This document shows, one piece after another, positions 33,077-45,360 of a DNA stretch of 64,000 bases. Positions within the stretch are counted from its first letter, which is position 1; each line of letters opens with the position of its first letter. Both the position numbers and the translations under genes were made by a program. Source of the stretch: Chara braunii (Eukaryota > Streptophyta > Charophyceae > Charales > Characeae); assembly GCA_003427395.1 (NCBI GenBank), contig BFEA01000031.1:136161-200160 (forward strand), in the 5' to 3' direction. The notes under the pieces were generated by a model. It was not told where the DNA came from and made no database searches. It was given only the letters and a program-made list of their open reading frames with translations.

Positions 33077-34224
33077 TCACGCAAGAGTCGTCACTTGCCC
33101 GCCGTCGTCGTCGGGATGGGGGGCGATGATGACTGTTTGCGAGGCGGCCGACGACCTCCCGCTACACAACCCGAACGACAGATTCACGCCGCCATCGCCT
33201 TCGTCACCGCCGAGCCCCTGCTCGAGGAGTTCGGTGTAGGATTGGCCATAACCTCCGTTGCGGCTTCCACACAACTCTATAGCCACCCACTCTTGGGTGG
33301 ACCCGCTTCCCAGCGGCACGGTCCGTGACCGTCTGTCATCCCCCTCCTCGTCGGACGTGTCAGACAGAGGTTGCAAGTGCGGTGGCAGGTGCGCGTACCC
33401 AGACCGCTCCGACTTTGAACTCCTCGACGAGCTCTGCCCAACCCGCTGGCCACCACCCTGCTCTCTTTCAGAACTGCAGATTGCCTGGCGCCCCTCCATC
33501 CTGACGTCCTTCTTCAAAGACCGTCTTCTACGGGCACGTCGCGGAACGTTGCCGAGGTTGCACACGTGGAAGACAACTAAGAGGAGCAAGAGGACGAGCA
33601 GCACCAGCAACGGCAGCCTCCAAAAGACGTCAGTCATGAAAGGCACGTGGACAACGACAGCAGCTTGAAGACAACGGTGGACGTCCAGGAAACAGCAAGG
33701 GACAGTGGTGCAAATGACCGATCGCAGCTATCGACAAAAGCAGGGTAACGTATTCTGTCGCGAAAGACACTGCGCAATCGGGGGAGCGGGGGCTGACTGA
33801 AGTATTTGAATCTGTCGACTGTTGGGCACCTTCCCCCTCGGGGCCAAGGGCGGCGGCGCAAGGCAACCCCTTTTCGACGTTGCGGAGGCCGGCAGACCGC
33901 CAAAGGGGATCGTTGGCAGACAATTTCATGACGCCGACTGTTGCCGACCGAAGATGTCCGTCCACGGGCCGCCGGGAACAGCAATGGACCAGTCGCATCG
34001 AAAATTGTCGTCGACAGAGTTGCCGTCGACGCCCCGATTCTTCCTGATGCTCGAACTCCAAGGGACCTCGGGAGGTCCCTTGGGGAACGCGTCGAAATGG
34101 CTGTAGCCCGAGGAATCCCCGAGGAAATGTTTTCACTTTTGTTTTTCAATTTCTTCCCCGAGGATAAGTGGAACGATGATTTCCTCGGGGGATTTACGCG
34201 TCCGAGGAGTGTCGAACGAGCCCC
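33077..34224 (-). mobile_element. End of a second Harbinger-like element
   Basis: Minus strand starts with GGGGCTCGTTCGACACTCC at 34224 and stays homologous to 23303-24464 (GGAATCCCCGAGGAAATG, GGGACCTCGGGAGGTCCCTT). It includes an uninterrupted 189-codon frame 33646-33077 (PFMTDVFWRLPLLVL; SGYAHLPPHLQPLSDTSDEE). The transposase half is absent and no second TIR was found, so the element is truncated near 33050. Confidence 0.6.
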
Positions 34225-34228
34225 AATG

Positions 34229-35520
34229 TATCGATTAATTCTATATTATCAATATGGAAAAACAACACCTATAGTACCCGATTCAACTACCGTAATCATC
34301 CCTAACCCTAAAAAATGCACGAAGCAGAACCCGTAACCATGACTAATACTCAACACAAAATGAATTCCCAATTAAGAACTAATTAACCAAGACCTCAAAA
34401 ACATCAAGAAGTGTTCACCTCAAAAAATTAAACCCCATTTCGAGCAAAGCAGATTTCCAGTAAGCCGAATGTCCAACTCTCTCCAATCCAACAGCCAAAG
34501 GGAATTTCAGTCAAAAGGCAACAAAGGGGGGCAAGCCCACTGTGGGCTGCAGCCAATGAAGATTATTCAAAATGACATGCTTGATGGGGGACAACATCAA
34601 GCCTGTCATTATGGATAATCTCCAGAGTATTATTCGATTATAATGGCAGGTCCATTGACCAGTCTCGGTCAACCAAATGGCTGCCAAGTGCCAGGATTCC
34701 GATGTATCAATTGATCCTATATTATTAATATACAAAAACAACCACACGAATTCCTGACGTATGCCCGATGCAATTAACGTAATAATCCCTAACCCTAAGT
34801 TATCTACAAAACAGAAACCATAATCATGGCTAATACTTCAACACAAAAAGAATTCCCAATTAAGGATTAACTAACCAAACCTAAAATTATCAAGAAATGT
34901 TCCACTTGACAATTGGAAGATCTTAATGAAAATCACGTCAAAAAGTAAAACCAATTTAGCGATGGATATTTTGCAAAGGAGAACACCAACATTTTTATTG
35001 TAATCATCATCAGGGTAGCCGCTTCAGATAAGAATCGATAATTGTGGAGGGAAGAGGGAGAAAGAAGGAGCATAAAGGAATCGGAAAGAGGAGGGAGAGG
35101 GATATCGAGCAGCAGCAACAGAAGCAGCACTGCCAGCAGGAGCAGGAGCAGGAAAAGGAGGAGGGGAAAGAGGAGGGAGAGAAATCGCAAGTGAAAAAAA
35201 CACAAGCGGCTGGTCGCAATAGATCAATCTCAGTCAACCAAATAGCTGCCACGTGGCAGAATTGTGACAACAGTAGAAGGTTTTCCAGATTAGGAAAGAG
35301 GGAGAAAGAAGGAGAATGAAGCAATCGGAAAGAGGAGGGAGAGGGAGATAGAGCAGCGGCAACAGAAGCAGCAGGAACAGGAGGAGGAAAAGGAGGAGGG
35401 GAAGGAGGAGGGAGAGAATCGCAAGTGAAGAAATCACAAGCGGCTGGTCGCAGTAGATCAATCCCAGTCAACCACATAGCTGCCACGTGGCAAGATTGTG
35501 ACAACAACAGAAAGTTTCAT
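34229..35520. repeat. Tandemly duplicated blocks
   Basis: Block A: TGTATCGATTAATTCTATAT near 34227 and TGTATCAATTGATCCTATAT near 34702 start copies of about 230-260 bp (ATCCCTAACCCTAA, CAATTAAG). Block B: two units starting at about 35050 and 35301 with GGAATCGGAAAGAGGAGGGA-type purine-rich sequence, ending TAGCTGCCACGTGGCA. The Arg/Glu- and Leu-rich frames here are products of the purine repeats. Confidence 0.7.
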
Positions 35521-36103
35521 AACCTCATATCACACCGATTCGTTTTCTCACCAATCAACAACAAATCGCTCTTCACTTGCCACTCCTTCACGCCGACGAT
35601 TCCCACGATCAATGTAGGAAGAGTAGCCGGATACCTTGCCACTATGTACATCATGAATGGAGGAGCTACACCTCGTAGTTGCACCCACAATTCGTGGCAA
35701 ACCTTGATGGAGTGAACCTCCCTTCACCAACAGCAGCACCCGACCAAGGCTGACGCAACAGCGATGTATTTATGGAGGCTCCATATCTGTGACTAAGGCG
35801 AATACCCTGACCTGTTCATAATACTGATAAGGGGGCCGTCGTCCAAATTCCACCCATGCCTGCCAACCTGGCAAGGGGGAGGGATCATGAGAGGGACAAG
35901 ACAATGTTATTCGGTCGCAGGGGAGTTACCCTCCCCACAATACTCCCGGCGTCCGCAACGGCCCTGGCCGTATGCTGCCGCCCTCCGACCTCTCCCAACT
36001 CGGGCCCACCCTGCATAGTGTGGGACACACAATTCCGAAATGGTCTGCGACCTGCCGAAAAATCCGGCCCTAACTCACAGGGCCGTGGGTCCTCGGGTGT
36101 CGG

Positions 36104-36140
<37 letters not shown>

Positions 36141-36156
36141 ACCAGCTGTGCAACCC

Positions 36157-36194
36157 CTGTCTCTTATACACATCTAGATGTGTATAAGAGACAG
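36157..36194. other. Nextera transposon adapter junction (artefact)
   Basis: CTGTCTCTTATACACATCT (36157-36175) directly joined to AGATGTGTATAAGAGACAG (36176-36194): the two mosaic ends of a Nextera mate-pair junction. Translation gives the well-known artefact peptide SYTHLDVYKR. CCACCAGCTGTGCAACCC occurs just before it and again after an N and a poly(A) run (36369-36387), so about 230 bp here is a chimeric assembly insert. Confidence 0.97.
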
Positions 36195-36338
36195 ACGCAG
36201 GACAGAGATGGATTCTGCACACAAACGGGGTTAATCCTTCCTGATTGGGGAAGCAATCAATGCCCCGGGACTATGCTTACATTCGTGTTATGCAGGGAAC
36301 CTGCCTCCAGGGGAGCAGTGGCTGAGGCTCTTCCAGCN

Positions 36339-36371
<33 letters not shown>

Positions 36372-36479
36372 ACCAGCTGTGCAACCCATGCAGGAGAACC
36401 CAACCTGACATCCAAAGCCATATCCTCCCCACCCTTTCTTTTTTCCCTCCTTTGTTTTTCAATTTCACCTTTCACAACC

Positions 36480-37700
36480 TACCTACCACTACTCCTAAGC
36501 CTATACAGGGAAGAGTTGGAAAGACCCGCGGGGCGGATAGAGATGCGCTAGCGCTAGCGCCCTGACACCAGCGGACCGGTAAGACCCAGGCGCCAGCGCC
36601 CTAACAACGGCGGACCGGTAAGACTTGGTGCGCATCGGCCCCCGCGTGAGCGAGGGCCCTCGCTTCTTGTGGCGAGGCCAACCACGACAAGAGTGCCTAG
36701 CCGCGCTCTGTTTCATCTAGTACCATGAACCGCGCTTCTTGTGGCTCAGTCCTCCATGCGCGAGTGGCCCCTAAAACGGCCACTAGAGGGGTATGCTAAG
36801 GCAACTCCCCTTAACGCGGGGCGTCAAGAGTCTTAAAGACCCTTTGTGAATAGGCGTATACCCTTTCCCTAGGAGGTGGTCTGGGACACCCCTCGTCCTC
36901 GCCCGAACGAACCTCGGATCTCAGAAGTCAGGCTGGCTCCACCACAACAGCATGGTATCCCGCCGCATAAGCGGTCCATTCCGAGTCGTTAGAAGGGCCG
37001 ACCCCTAAGGCAACGAGCCCCCGCCTCAGATGCCTTCTAGGAAAAGGAAAGACGTCTGCCACGGCAGGCAACAAGGTCCCTTGTCGCCTGGCGTCGAGGG
37101 TAACTCAAACGAAAAAGGAGATCACAGAAGAGAAAATCATTCACACAGACGGGCATAGACAGAGGGGGTCATTCGGGAAAGAACGGCTATCCTCAGGAAA
37201 AGTCTATGTCCAATTGATTTCTTCTTCTTTGTGTGATCGCTTCGTTTCTCGTCGCCTACTAACTTCGCATTCCTTCAGCATACATACAAGTGAGCAACAG
37301 GAAACAAGCATCATTCTCTCATTGCTATTGACATGGTGAAGTTCCTTTTTTTCAAGCATCCTTCTACCTACATGCACATCAGATCAAACAACAATTTCAA
37401 AAGAAGACAATGCAAGTTCAAACTTACGTCAGACTCCCATTCACACGTGCAAACACACATTTCCTCTACCTTTTCAGTGAACATTCAAAGAACAGGGTCA
37501 AGCAAGTGCGGGTTCACACAGATGTGAAGGGGTCTGAGTCATGCTGACTGACCTTGAGTGAAGTTGAAGAGATGGCTCACTCAAGAAGACCATGTAAAAT
37601 CACACCCCAGAGAAGACAGTCGTCACAACGAGTCGCCCGCAAAGCGATCCACACTACTCCCTAGAGCGATCGCTTGCCGTGACAACCTTTCAACACACAA
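36480..37700. other. GC-rich stretch of unknown nature
   Basis: Contains a local duplication (GCGGACCGGTAAGAC at about 36571 and 36612) and GCGCTAGCGCTAGCGCC. Looks structured but no rRNA, tRNA or ORF could be assigned. Confidence 0.35.
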
Positions 37701-37904
37701 TCACCTCCCAACAATTTGATGGCGTCTCAGCGCCGCCGTCACACCAACCACACCACCACATCGTCGCCGTCAACACCAGAACGCGCTGCCTCAAAATGTC
37801 CCTCACAGTCTAAACAAAACGGGCAGCGCTTCCGCGTCACCACCGCCGACAAACCCGGCGTTGTTGCCACAAAATTTCAGCAACGCTCCGTTGTAGTAGG
37901 TTTT

Positions 37905-38291
37905 AGTTTTTTTTTTTTTTTTTCCTTCTTGTCCGTTGGCAAAGCCAATGGTCTCTTCCTGTCGTGGCCTACCCACGACCTGTTGAAATGCAGACCCGGG
38001 TTCGAATCCACGGATTCGAAAAAAGAGAAAAAAAAAATATATATATTATTATTATTATTATTATTATTATTTTACGCGTGTCATTCTTTGTGCAGGGCCA
38101 TGCATATCTCTCTGCGCGGCTGTTCCGGACCGTGCGATCTCACCGATCGCACGGTTGAAAACGGCCGCGTCCAAAAGGCTGGGCCGCTCCAAAAGGAGCT
38201 TTGCCCAGTAGGCCTACATGTCACGTTTGATCCCGGTATCTGCCAGGTGAGAGTTTGGCATTGTAACCTACTGGACTAGCTCCTATCACGA
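37905..38291. repeat. Composite repeat: tRNA-like SINE facing a tRNA/U6-like SINE
   Basis: Left half (+): CGACCTGTTGAAATGC and a perfect B box GGGTTCGAATCC (about 38000). Right half (-): tRNA-like head (GGAGCTAGTCCAGTAGGTTA, GGGATCAAACG) from 38285, a middle with CTCCTTTTGGAGC, and a U6-like stretch GCATGGCCCTGCACAAAGAATGACACG (split here: GCATGGCCCTGC then AATGACACGC) near 38105-38080. The halves meet tail to tail at an (ATT)n/A-rich centre. Repeated inverted at 39918-40235. Confidence 0.6.
38041..38074. repeat. (ATT)n microsatellite
   Basis: Tail junction of the composite repeat. Confidence 0.9.
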
Positions 38292-38737
38292 CAGTGATAA
38301 GAGCAGCTTTTTTATATGAAGAGCTTGCCCAGCCAGTTAACCTCGTGCCGTGGCCTTGCAGGCTCTGCTTGCCCGTAGCCTTGCAGGACCAGCTTGCCTA
38401 CGACTTTGCAGGCCTCGCGTGCTTGTGACCCTCCATGCTCAGTTGGCCGCGTGGCCTCGACATCAGCCTTTCAACCCCCTCGCTCAGTGTCAACCCGCAC
38501 GCGACTCGGGGAGTAAAACCCTTCTTCCTACGTCGCGGTCCTACCCCCAACGCACCCCTCTTTTTAGCCTACTTAGGCCCTGAATCGCGCGGCTGTCATT
38601 ATTTTAGGTAGACTAGGTCTAACTTTAGTTTTTCCATGACCGCAAACTACCGCGGCCTCGTCGAGAACCGCGGACGACATTGTCGACTCCCGCTGTCTTG
38701 AACGGATGTCGATGTCGTCACACGTCAACGACGTCCT

Positions 38738-39400
38738 ATGTCAACGACGCCAGGCTTTAGGTCTCTCAGTTATGCGGTTGGTCTGAACAACTTTGGCAAC
38801 GTCAATCTCATCAAGTCTTTCAATCCAAGAAAGAGTCGAGCAGTGTCTGACCTTGAAAAACTCGGGCTTTCTGTCCCGACATCGGTTCCCCCTGCTCGAC
38901 TAGCGCTTGGGGAGGGGAGCCCCTCAGACACTGGGCCTATGCTTGTGCCCAGCAGATGTGTATGACTCCTTCAAGTTTATTGGCCACGTGGCATCTGCTG
39001 TTGGTGACGTGGCTCACCGAGACGCGTGGGCAGGGGTAGCGCCAGCTGTGAGAGAGACGAGGACATATATACGGGCGCAACTCTTTGGGAACGCGATGGA
39101 GCTGGTGGGGGAGTTGCAACATAGAGATATTCTTTTCTACACGGAAAACGACGTCTCGTATCCAGAGGATGGTGGGCTCGATGACGAAGACGTGGTCAGT
39201 TACTATGCTAACCTTTGTGCCGCATGCGTGGATTAGGAAGTAGATAGTAAGAGGGGCCGTGAAGGGGATGTGTGGGACAGGGATGAACATGAGGGGGGGC
39301 CTGGCGAATGGTGGGAGAACCTGATGGCGCTATCGGGGCAGAAACCCCGGTGTTTTAAATGTCGGACGATGTCCGACTTAGTAAAGGGTTATCCCGACTT
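38738..39400 (+). pseudogene. Gag-like ORF remnant with degenerate zinc knuckle
   Basis: Frame 1 (38738-38965: LSYAVGLNNFGNVNLIKSFN) shifts at about 38958 into a second frame (YDSFKFIGHVASAVGDVAHR .. CAACVD, stop at 39234), continuing in frame to GQKPRCFKCRTMSDLVKGYP near 39345-39395. The last part resembles C-x2-C-x4-H-x4-C with His and the final Cys replaced. Possibly gag of an unidentified retroelement. The locus sits between inverted repeats (38575-38625 and 39575-39635; 37.9 and 40.0 kb composites). Confidence 0.35.
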
Positions 39401-39917
39401 CATAACTTGATGAGATGGGTTATCTACCAGAAGTTTATTCAAACTCAACCTATGACTGAGAGACTAAAACTTATCGAACCTAAGACCTGGCGCGTGCGGC
39501 ATCTGGAAGTGGCGACAAGAACTGGCGGCGTGGCCGGTCTTTTCCCATATTTGGTAAGGCCGCACGGATGTTTATACCTATTCTACCTAAAATAAGGATG
39601 CGCGGCTGCTAAGCCGCGCGATTCAGAGCCTAACAGGGCTAGAACGAGTAGACACGCCAAGTATAGGACCGTGCCAGAGGAGAGATGGGTCACCTATTTC
39701 TTTTGGGCTGCGTGATTTGACTCTGTTCAGGGCCTGAAGCCGGATACGTGGCTAAAAGGGTGCCTTACCAGGCTATCGGGCTAAGCCCCCACCTGTCGGA
39801 TGGTGGGGCGCCGATTTGAATGGGTGAGGGAGGAGTAAGCCTGCCTAGGCCAAGATTCAGGCAGCCCACTGGGCCACAACCCTTCAAATAGAAGGGTTCT
39901 GGGTATAGCTCCCGCAA

Positions 39918-40235
39918 TAGGAGCTAGCCCAGTAGGTTATAGTGCAGGAGTTCCACCCTGCAGACACTAAAATCGAATCAACTCCTTTTGGAGCTGGCCA
40001 TTGTAGTTACTGTCAACGCGGTCGGATCTAGTCGTTTGATCGTGAAGATCGCGCGGCCCAAATCGGCCGCGCAGATCAGCATGGCCCCTGCGCGAAGATG
40101 ACACGTATAAATTGTAAAATAAATAAAAAAAACAATTTTTTTTTTTTATCGAATCCATAAGGATTCGAATTTGGGCCTGTATTTCAACAGTTTGTGGATG
40201 TTCCGTGAATGAGCAGGCATAAGCCAACAGTTAAA
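39918..40235. repeat. Inverted second copy of the tRNA/U6 composite repeat
   Basis: Plus half: AATAGGAGCTAGCCCAGTAGG head, CTCCTTTTGGAGC middle, GATCGTGAAGATCGCGCGGC, then U6-like AGCATGGCCCCTGCGC and GATGACACG at 40078-40105. Minus half: ACTGTTGAAATACAGGCCC and TTCGAATCC. The order is that of 37905-38291 reverse-complemented, so the two loci form an inverted pair. Confidence 0.6.
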
Positions 40236-41117
40236 AAAAAAGGAACCTAAACTATGTGAAGCGCCACATGGCGCAGAATGAAGTGACTGGGGCACTGAAA
40301 ACCCCAGTGCACTCGATGGCGCCCATGAAAACGGGCGACCGTTCCTTGTGGCTGCGAAGTCTTTATTTGTTCGGTCTAGCGTTCTTCTCGACGCGGCCCG
40401 AACTGATCTTGTATGATTAGATATAAGATGTATTGATTTTATTTGTTTTGTCTCCAGAGATAATTGTAAAGGGACTAGGATCATTTTATGAATTTCACGT
40501 TTGGTTGAGACCGTCCTATTCGACCGACGTTCGTTTCGTACCTGGGAGATCAACGCCCTAGGGAACGGACAACGTTCGGGTCCACTTGACATTTAACCAG
40601 GCGTACCTATACTCCAACGAACGAGCAAACGCCCTCGGCTGACCTATCTCTACAGTTGCATTTAAAAGCTTCCGCATGTGGATCAATAGCTCGGTAGGTA
40701 TACACCCCTAAAGAGTGGTGACAGCCCCTTAGGGAAGGCAAGTTTTGCCCCACGAGAACCGATCCTGTTGTAGGGGACCGTGGGATGTACTACTGGCGCA
40801 CCTGGCCAGAGTGGCGAAGGAGTGATGCAACCACATCCGTCTCGCCGCTTCGGGGGATTACCTATGCATTGTCCCAGGTTGTCTCTTTATAATGTTTTTG
40901 TTCAACTCCTGCGTGACATGGCCGGGAGGGCCCCCGCGCTTTGCAAAAAGACGGGAGTCGATGCGCTTGACAACGCTCTCTTGTCAGGTCGGAGCTTAGA
41001 ATGCCAACGTTGACGGTGTCACTCACCTGCACCGGGGTAATGGAGAGCAGGCGGGTGAGTGGGAGGTGGCATAGGGGTTCATGGCAGAGGGGGTAGTTGT
41101 GATGGAGGAGAGGTAAG

Positions 41118-41311
41118 GAATGGGCGAGATCCGCGAGAAGGGTGGGAAGGTGGACAACAACAACAATAACAACATCAACATCGACGGCGAGCAGCGAATG
41201 GGCGAAACGGGCGTGACGGGAGTGAAGGATGATAACAACAACAACAACAACAACAACAACAACGACAGCGACAACAACGAGATGAAGGAGATGAGAGAGA
41301 ACGATGTCATC

Positions 41312-41344
<33 letters not shown>

Positions 41345-41818
41345 AAAGACAGCGATGACAATGATATGGATGAGATGGTAGAGAACGATGACAACAACAA
41401 CAATAACAGTGACAACAACAACGGCGGTGAGCAAGGATTGGGCGAAATTGGCGAGGAGGGCGAGAAGGATGACAACAACAACAACAATGATGGTGAAAAC
41501 AACAACAACGACAACATCAACAACAACAACAACAACAACAACAACGGTCACAAGATCAACAACAATCACGATGACGGCGGTGACGATAACCACGGGAGCA
41601 GCGGGGCAGAGAGGGGTTGTTGTGCATCCAAACTCCTTATCTGCATCATGGAGAAGTTGTCGCCATCAACGCAGTGGGGGGGAATTAGTAGCATGTTGGG
41701 GCTGGTGAAGTGGGGTTTGTGGTTGAAGGTACTACTTACTCTTCCCCCCCACCCCTACCTGGTGTTTTCTCATCCTGATTCGTGTCTCCTTCTCTGGCAT
41801 CGGGTGGGGATAGGATAG
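41118..41818 (+). CDS. Uncharacterised Asn/Asp-rich ORF (232 aa)
   Basis: MGEIREKGGKVDNNNN opens a low-complexity frame in which acidic blocks (GEQRMGETGVTGVKDD; GEQGLGEIGEEGEKDD) alternate with poly-Asn runs, a degenerate tandem repeat of about 250 bp. The C-terminal 60 residues are non-repetitive (CCASKLLICIMEKLSPSTQW). It ends at GGTGGGGATAGGATAG, like the ORF at 17620-18489. The opposite frames give poly-Leu and poly-Val artefacts. No function can be proposed; translation is doubtful. Confidence 0.3.
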
Positions 41819-41839
41819 ATGATCTCTCTGCGTTGATTA

Positions 41840-41890
41840 GGGTTGATTAGGGTTTATTAGGGTTTATTAAGGTTGATTAGGGTTGATTGT
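41840..41890. repeat. (GGTTGATTA)n short array
   Basis: Six imperfect 9-mers GGTTGATTA/GGTTTATTA, telomere-like in composition. Confidence 0.8.
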
Positions 41891-42375
41891 CGCTCATCTC
41901 TCAACCCTCAACTCTTAATCATGAAAGGATTGTTGGTGATTACGTTTTTTATTTGCTAGTGAGTATATGTGCGATATGACATCTATTCACATCATTGAAT
42001 AGGGATATATGATTCATGAGCAGAAGGTCAATCCTTCCCGTGCCTGGGGAAGTAATCAATGCCTCTGCTCTCTTCGGAGATGGAGGTGAGCCAAGAACAT
42101 ATATACAGACTGGTTGCACACATCATAGCATAGTGATGCTGGACTCGGTTTCCAACTCACATACATTACATCAATTTTTGGGTTTCACTTCACATCTGTC
42201 TTAGGGTTCAATTTTTTGGCTTGATTGATAGGATTGATAGAATTGGGCTTGATGTCTCGCTTTCTATGGTTATATGTTAGGTTAGGGGATAGGGTTTTGC
42301 CTTCAGGGGACATGTTTTATCGATGAAAGAATATAAATAGATTGGACGATGGCATATATGGATTGATGTACATAT

Positions 42376-43493
42376 TCCACATGTCTTATGGTCTAGCCCT
42401 GGGTGCGGGCTCCGCGGGAGGATTAGCGACCAGCGCAATGCTCCTTCTAGGTCGTTAGAGATAAGGATGAGGTCAATCCTTGATTTTGACAGACGTGCCG
42501 GGTCTCTATCTCTTACGCATATGAAGTAACGCGCCTGAGGATGTAATTGGCGAAAGGAGTCGAAGATTGAAAGTGTTTCACAGAGTTCGGCTATCATTCG
42601 TTCATCTTCCATTGCGGCGAAGGAAGGGGATTCTTGGGCGTTCCATCTGTCCAAGGTCCTGTCGGGGGTAGCATTAAAGTCCCCTGCTATGACGAGGGGG
42701 ATGCCTTCCGACACTTGTGCGGCCAGCTTCCCCAGAAATTCCCTTCGTTCACCAACGGTGCTGGGTGAGTAAATACAGAGTATGCATAGTAGCTCCAGTT
42801 CCAACATACCGAGGACCGATACCCACCATCCCTCTTCCTCATCTACGACCCAGTGAATTGGCTGAAATCTGGAGTCCGGAGGGACCCAGATTGCTACTCT
42901 TGTTGAACCTGGTCTAGGTGCGTGGGCTCGGAACGTTGTGTGAGGCCAAACCATCTTATGTGCTCTGTTACGCTCCGGGGTGTCTTGTAGGTGGGTTTCC
43001 TAGACGCAGGTGACGTCCGACCATCGTCTGCCTCCTACTCCTCTAAGCTGGTCCCAGATAGCCTGACGCTTTTCAGGTTTGCTCGACGCAAGACCATTTA
43101 CATTAATGGATCGTTGATCAAGGTCGGCCGAGTTAACGCATTTCTGCCATGCCGGTTCTTACGATATAATGTTTCTAAGTCATCCATTGTATCCCTTATT
43201 TACAGTGCGTGCCATGGCTTGTCGTCCCATCTGTCCAAGAGTAGAGTTCTCTTCCTCACCAGCTTACACAGACATCTACATATATCGCCCTCTGACCAAT
43301 ACTCGTTGGCTATGACTTTTGCACATTGAAGATCCAGCAGTGCATTGTGATTAAACCAACGTAAGTTGACTGTCTTGTTGGTTTCAAAACGCAGGAAGAG
43401 GTCGTTGTTGGCCATTTGATAGTCGCTGGTTCCAAGCAACCGCACTCCCGCTCTTGCGCCCGGGGGGTAGTGTGAGGGGATAAAGGTGCGCAT
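42376..43493 (-). pseudogene. LINE apurinic-type endonuclease domain (inverted segment)
   Basis: Minus strand has an N-terminal stretch (RAGVRLLGTSDYQMANNDLF), then NVNGLASSKPEKRQAIWDQL leading into the endonuclease, ETHL with a stop (TAG) at the preceding Gln, VIAGDFNATPD, SRIDLILIS and the terminal LDHK (usual S/T-DH). These are motifs of APE-like endonucleases that nick target DNA. The order is complete, but stops at about 43200 and 43015 interrupt it. Confidence 0.85.
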
Positions 43494-45360
43494 TTGGAGG
43501 AAAAGGCTAGATCAGGGTCATGACTTTTATAAGCTAAACACATCCCTGCTTAAAGATCCAACCTTCACGCAGATGATCCATGGCGAATGGAACTTCTGGC
43601 GTCAACAGAAAAATATGTTCGACTCACACCTAACAGGGTTTAATAATGGTCTAATATATCTAGCAAAAAAGTGTAAGGATCTGTCCAAAGCCAAGACAAC
43701 CCAACGACAACAGCAAGAGATGTATACCCATAAAGAACTAATAACCCTGGAACAACAAGCAGATTCACAATCTCTCACCACCACTATCCACGATATTAAG
43801 GACCGCCTTTTACAATACGCATTACATAGATGGCAAGGAATCAGAATTTGGGGAAAGATGACCAAATTTGCTCAGGAAGCTACCATGGATACCCATTTCT
43901 TCTCCATGGCCACAGCGAGGGCTAAACGAACAGTCATAGAAGCCCTTTTTGACCCAAACAACGATGAAATCATAGCTACTGCCACAACACACTGCACACT
44001 AATTACTAGGACCTTTTTCAAACAGCTATACACGTCCCAGATTCCAACCTCCCAAAAGGGACAGGGAACTGGAGGAGTTCTTAGCACCAATGGATCGGCA
44101 CCTCTCCCCACAACAGCGAGAACAACCGGAGAAAACCCTGTCAAAAAATGAAATATGGGCAGCACTCCTCCAAATGAAAGAGGAAAAAAAAACCGGCATA
44201 GACGGATTCCCTAAGGAATTTTGGGAGATCATGTGGCCAGAATTGAGCTCGGACCTATGGAAGTATTATCAGGAGGTGTGGAATGCCGGGGAAATTGGAG
44301 AAATTGTGGGTTAAGGGGTGCTATCGCTGCTATACAAAAAAGACGGCAAAATGAACATTAGGAATTATAGACCTATTACTCTACTCACAGTAGTCTATAA
44401 GATGGTGATCAAAGTGCTGGCACATTGTATGACATCTGTCCTGGAAGATGTCATACACCCGTCTCAGACAGGGTTCATGACCGGAAGGAATATACAAGAA
44501 AACATCTTACTAGTTAATGAGGTGGTCCAACTAGCCCAACGGAATAAAGCAAACGCGGCCATTATATTCATTGACTTCGAAAAAACATACGACCATGTTG
44601 ACTGGGAATTTTTGGACAAATGCTTGGCACGAATGAACTTTGGACCGATCTTTCGACGATGGGTTAGGATCCTTCATCATAATGCCACCACCTGTGTGCA
44701 TGTCAATGGGTCGATAGCGCCCCCCTTCGAGCTTCAGAGGTCTGTGAGACAAGGGGATCCCATTGCGCCCTATCTTTTCTTGGTAATAATGGAAGCACTC
44801 TCGGCCAACCTCAGGCATAACAAGAACCTCTCTCGCATGAAGATCACGAACATCCCGGAGGAGGCAGTACCGATCTGTTCCCTTTTTGCTGATGACCTCA
44901 CCATAATGTTGGAAGCGACAGACCGTAATCTGGAAGAAATCCAAATTCTCATGAACCGGTTTTGTTGGCTCTCCGATATGGCAGTAAATTGGGGGCAGAA
45001 GACGGTAGGATGGTGGATGCACCAGCAAGGAGGAAGGCCTCCTGAAAACCCACGAATCACATGGCTCCCCCTGAAGACCCCTTGAGAGTTTTGGGAGCCC
45101 TCATTACAGCAAAAGGGAAGCCGGCAACCAACGATGACTGGCTGACAGGACCGACAAACGCCAGACTAAAACAATGGAATAAAAAACACACATCGTTATT
45201 TGGGCGGGCCCTGGTCATTAATAATGTGGTTTTGGCCACACTTTGGTACAATTCGATTATATGGCCCATGAGCGACGGGGGGCTTAGGTCACTAAAACAG
45301 CAACTAGCAGCTTTCCTTTGGAGAGGGGACAATAATACCCCCACGCAATTAGTCGAGTAG
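43494..45360 (+). pseudogene. LINE reverse transcriptase domain
   Basis: Pre-RT region 43494-44150, then in successive frames: KKTGIDGFPKEFWEIMWPEL, RPITLLTVVYKM, HPSQTGFMTGRNIQENILLV, IIFIDFEKTYDHVDWEFLDK (motif A), SVRQGDPIAPYLF (motif B) and CSLFADDLTIM (FADD, motif C). A 1-base shift at about 44100, a stop at 44312 and a stop after LKTP at 45083 break it; the conserved continuation (VLGALITAKGKP; LVINNVVLATLWYNSIIWP) is in another frame to 45360. The catalytic triad is still readable. Confidence 0.9.

Noticed and set aside
34933-35507. Ser/Leu/Pro-rich minus frames
   Set aside because: Translation of purine-rich tandem repeats on the other strand.
35856-36551. 231-codon plus frame
   Set aside because: Contains the Nextera junction peptide SYTHLDVYKR and two poly(A) runs; an artefact.
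40862-41593. Minus-strand poly-Val/Leu frames of 173-243 codons, membrane-protein-like
   Set aside because: Shadows of the CAA/GAC repeat; no sequence other than repeat translation.
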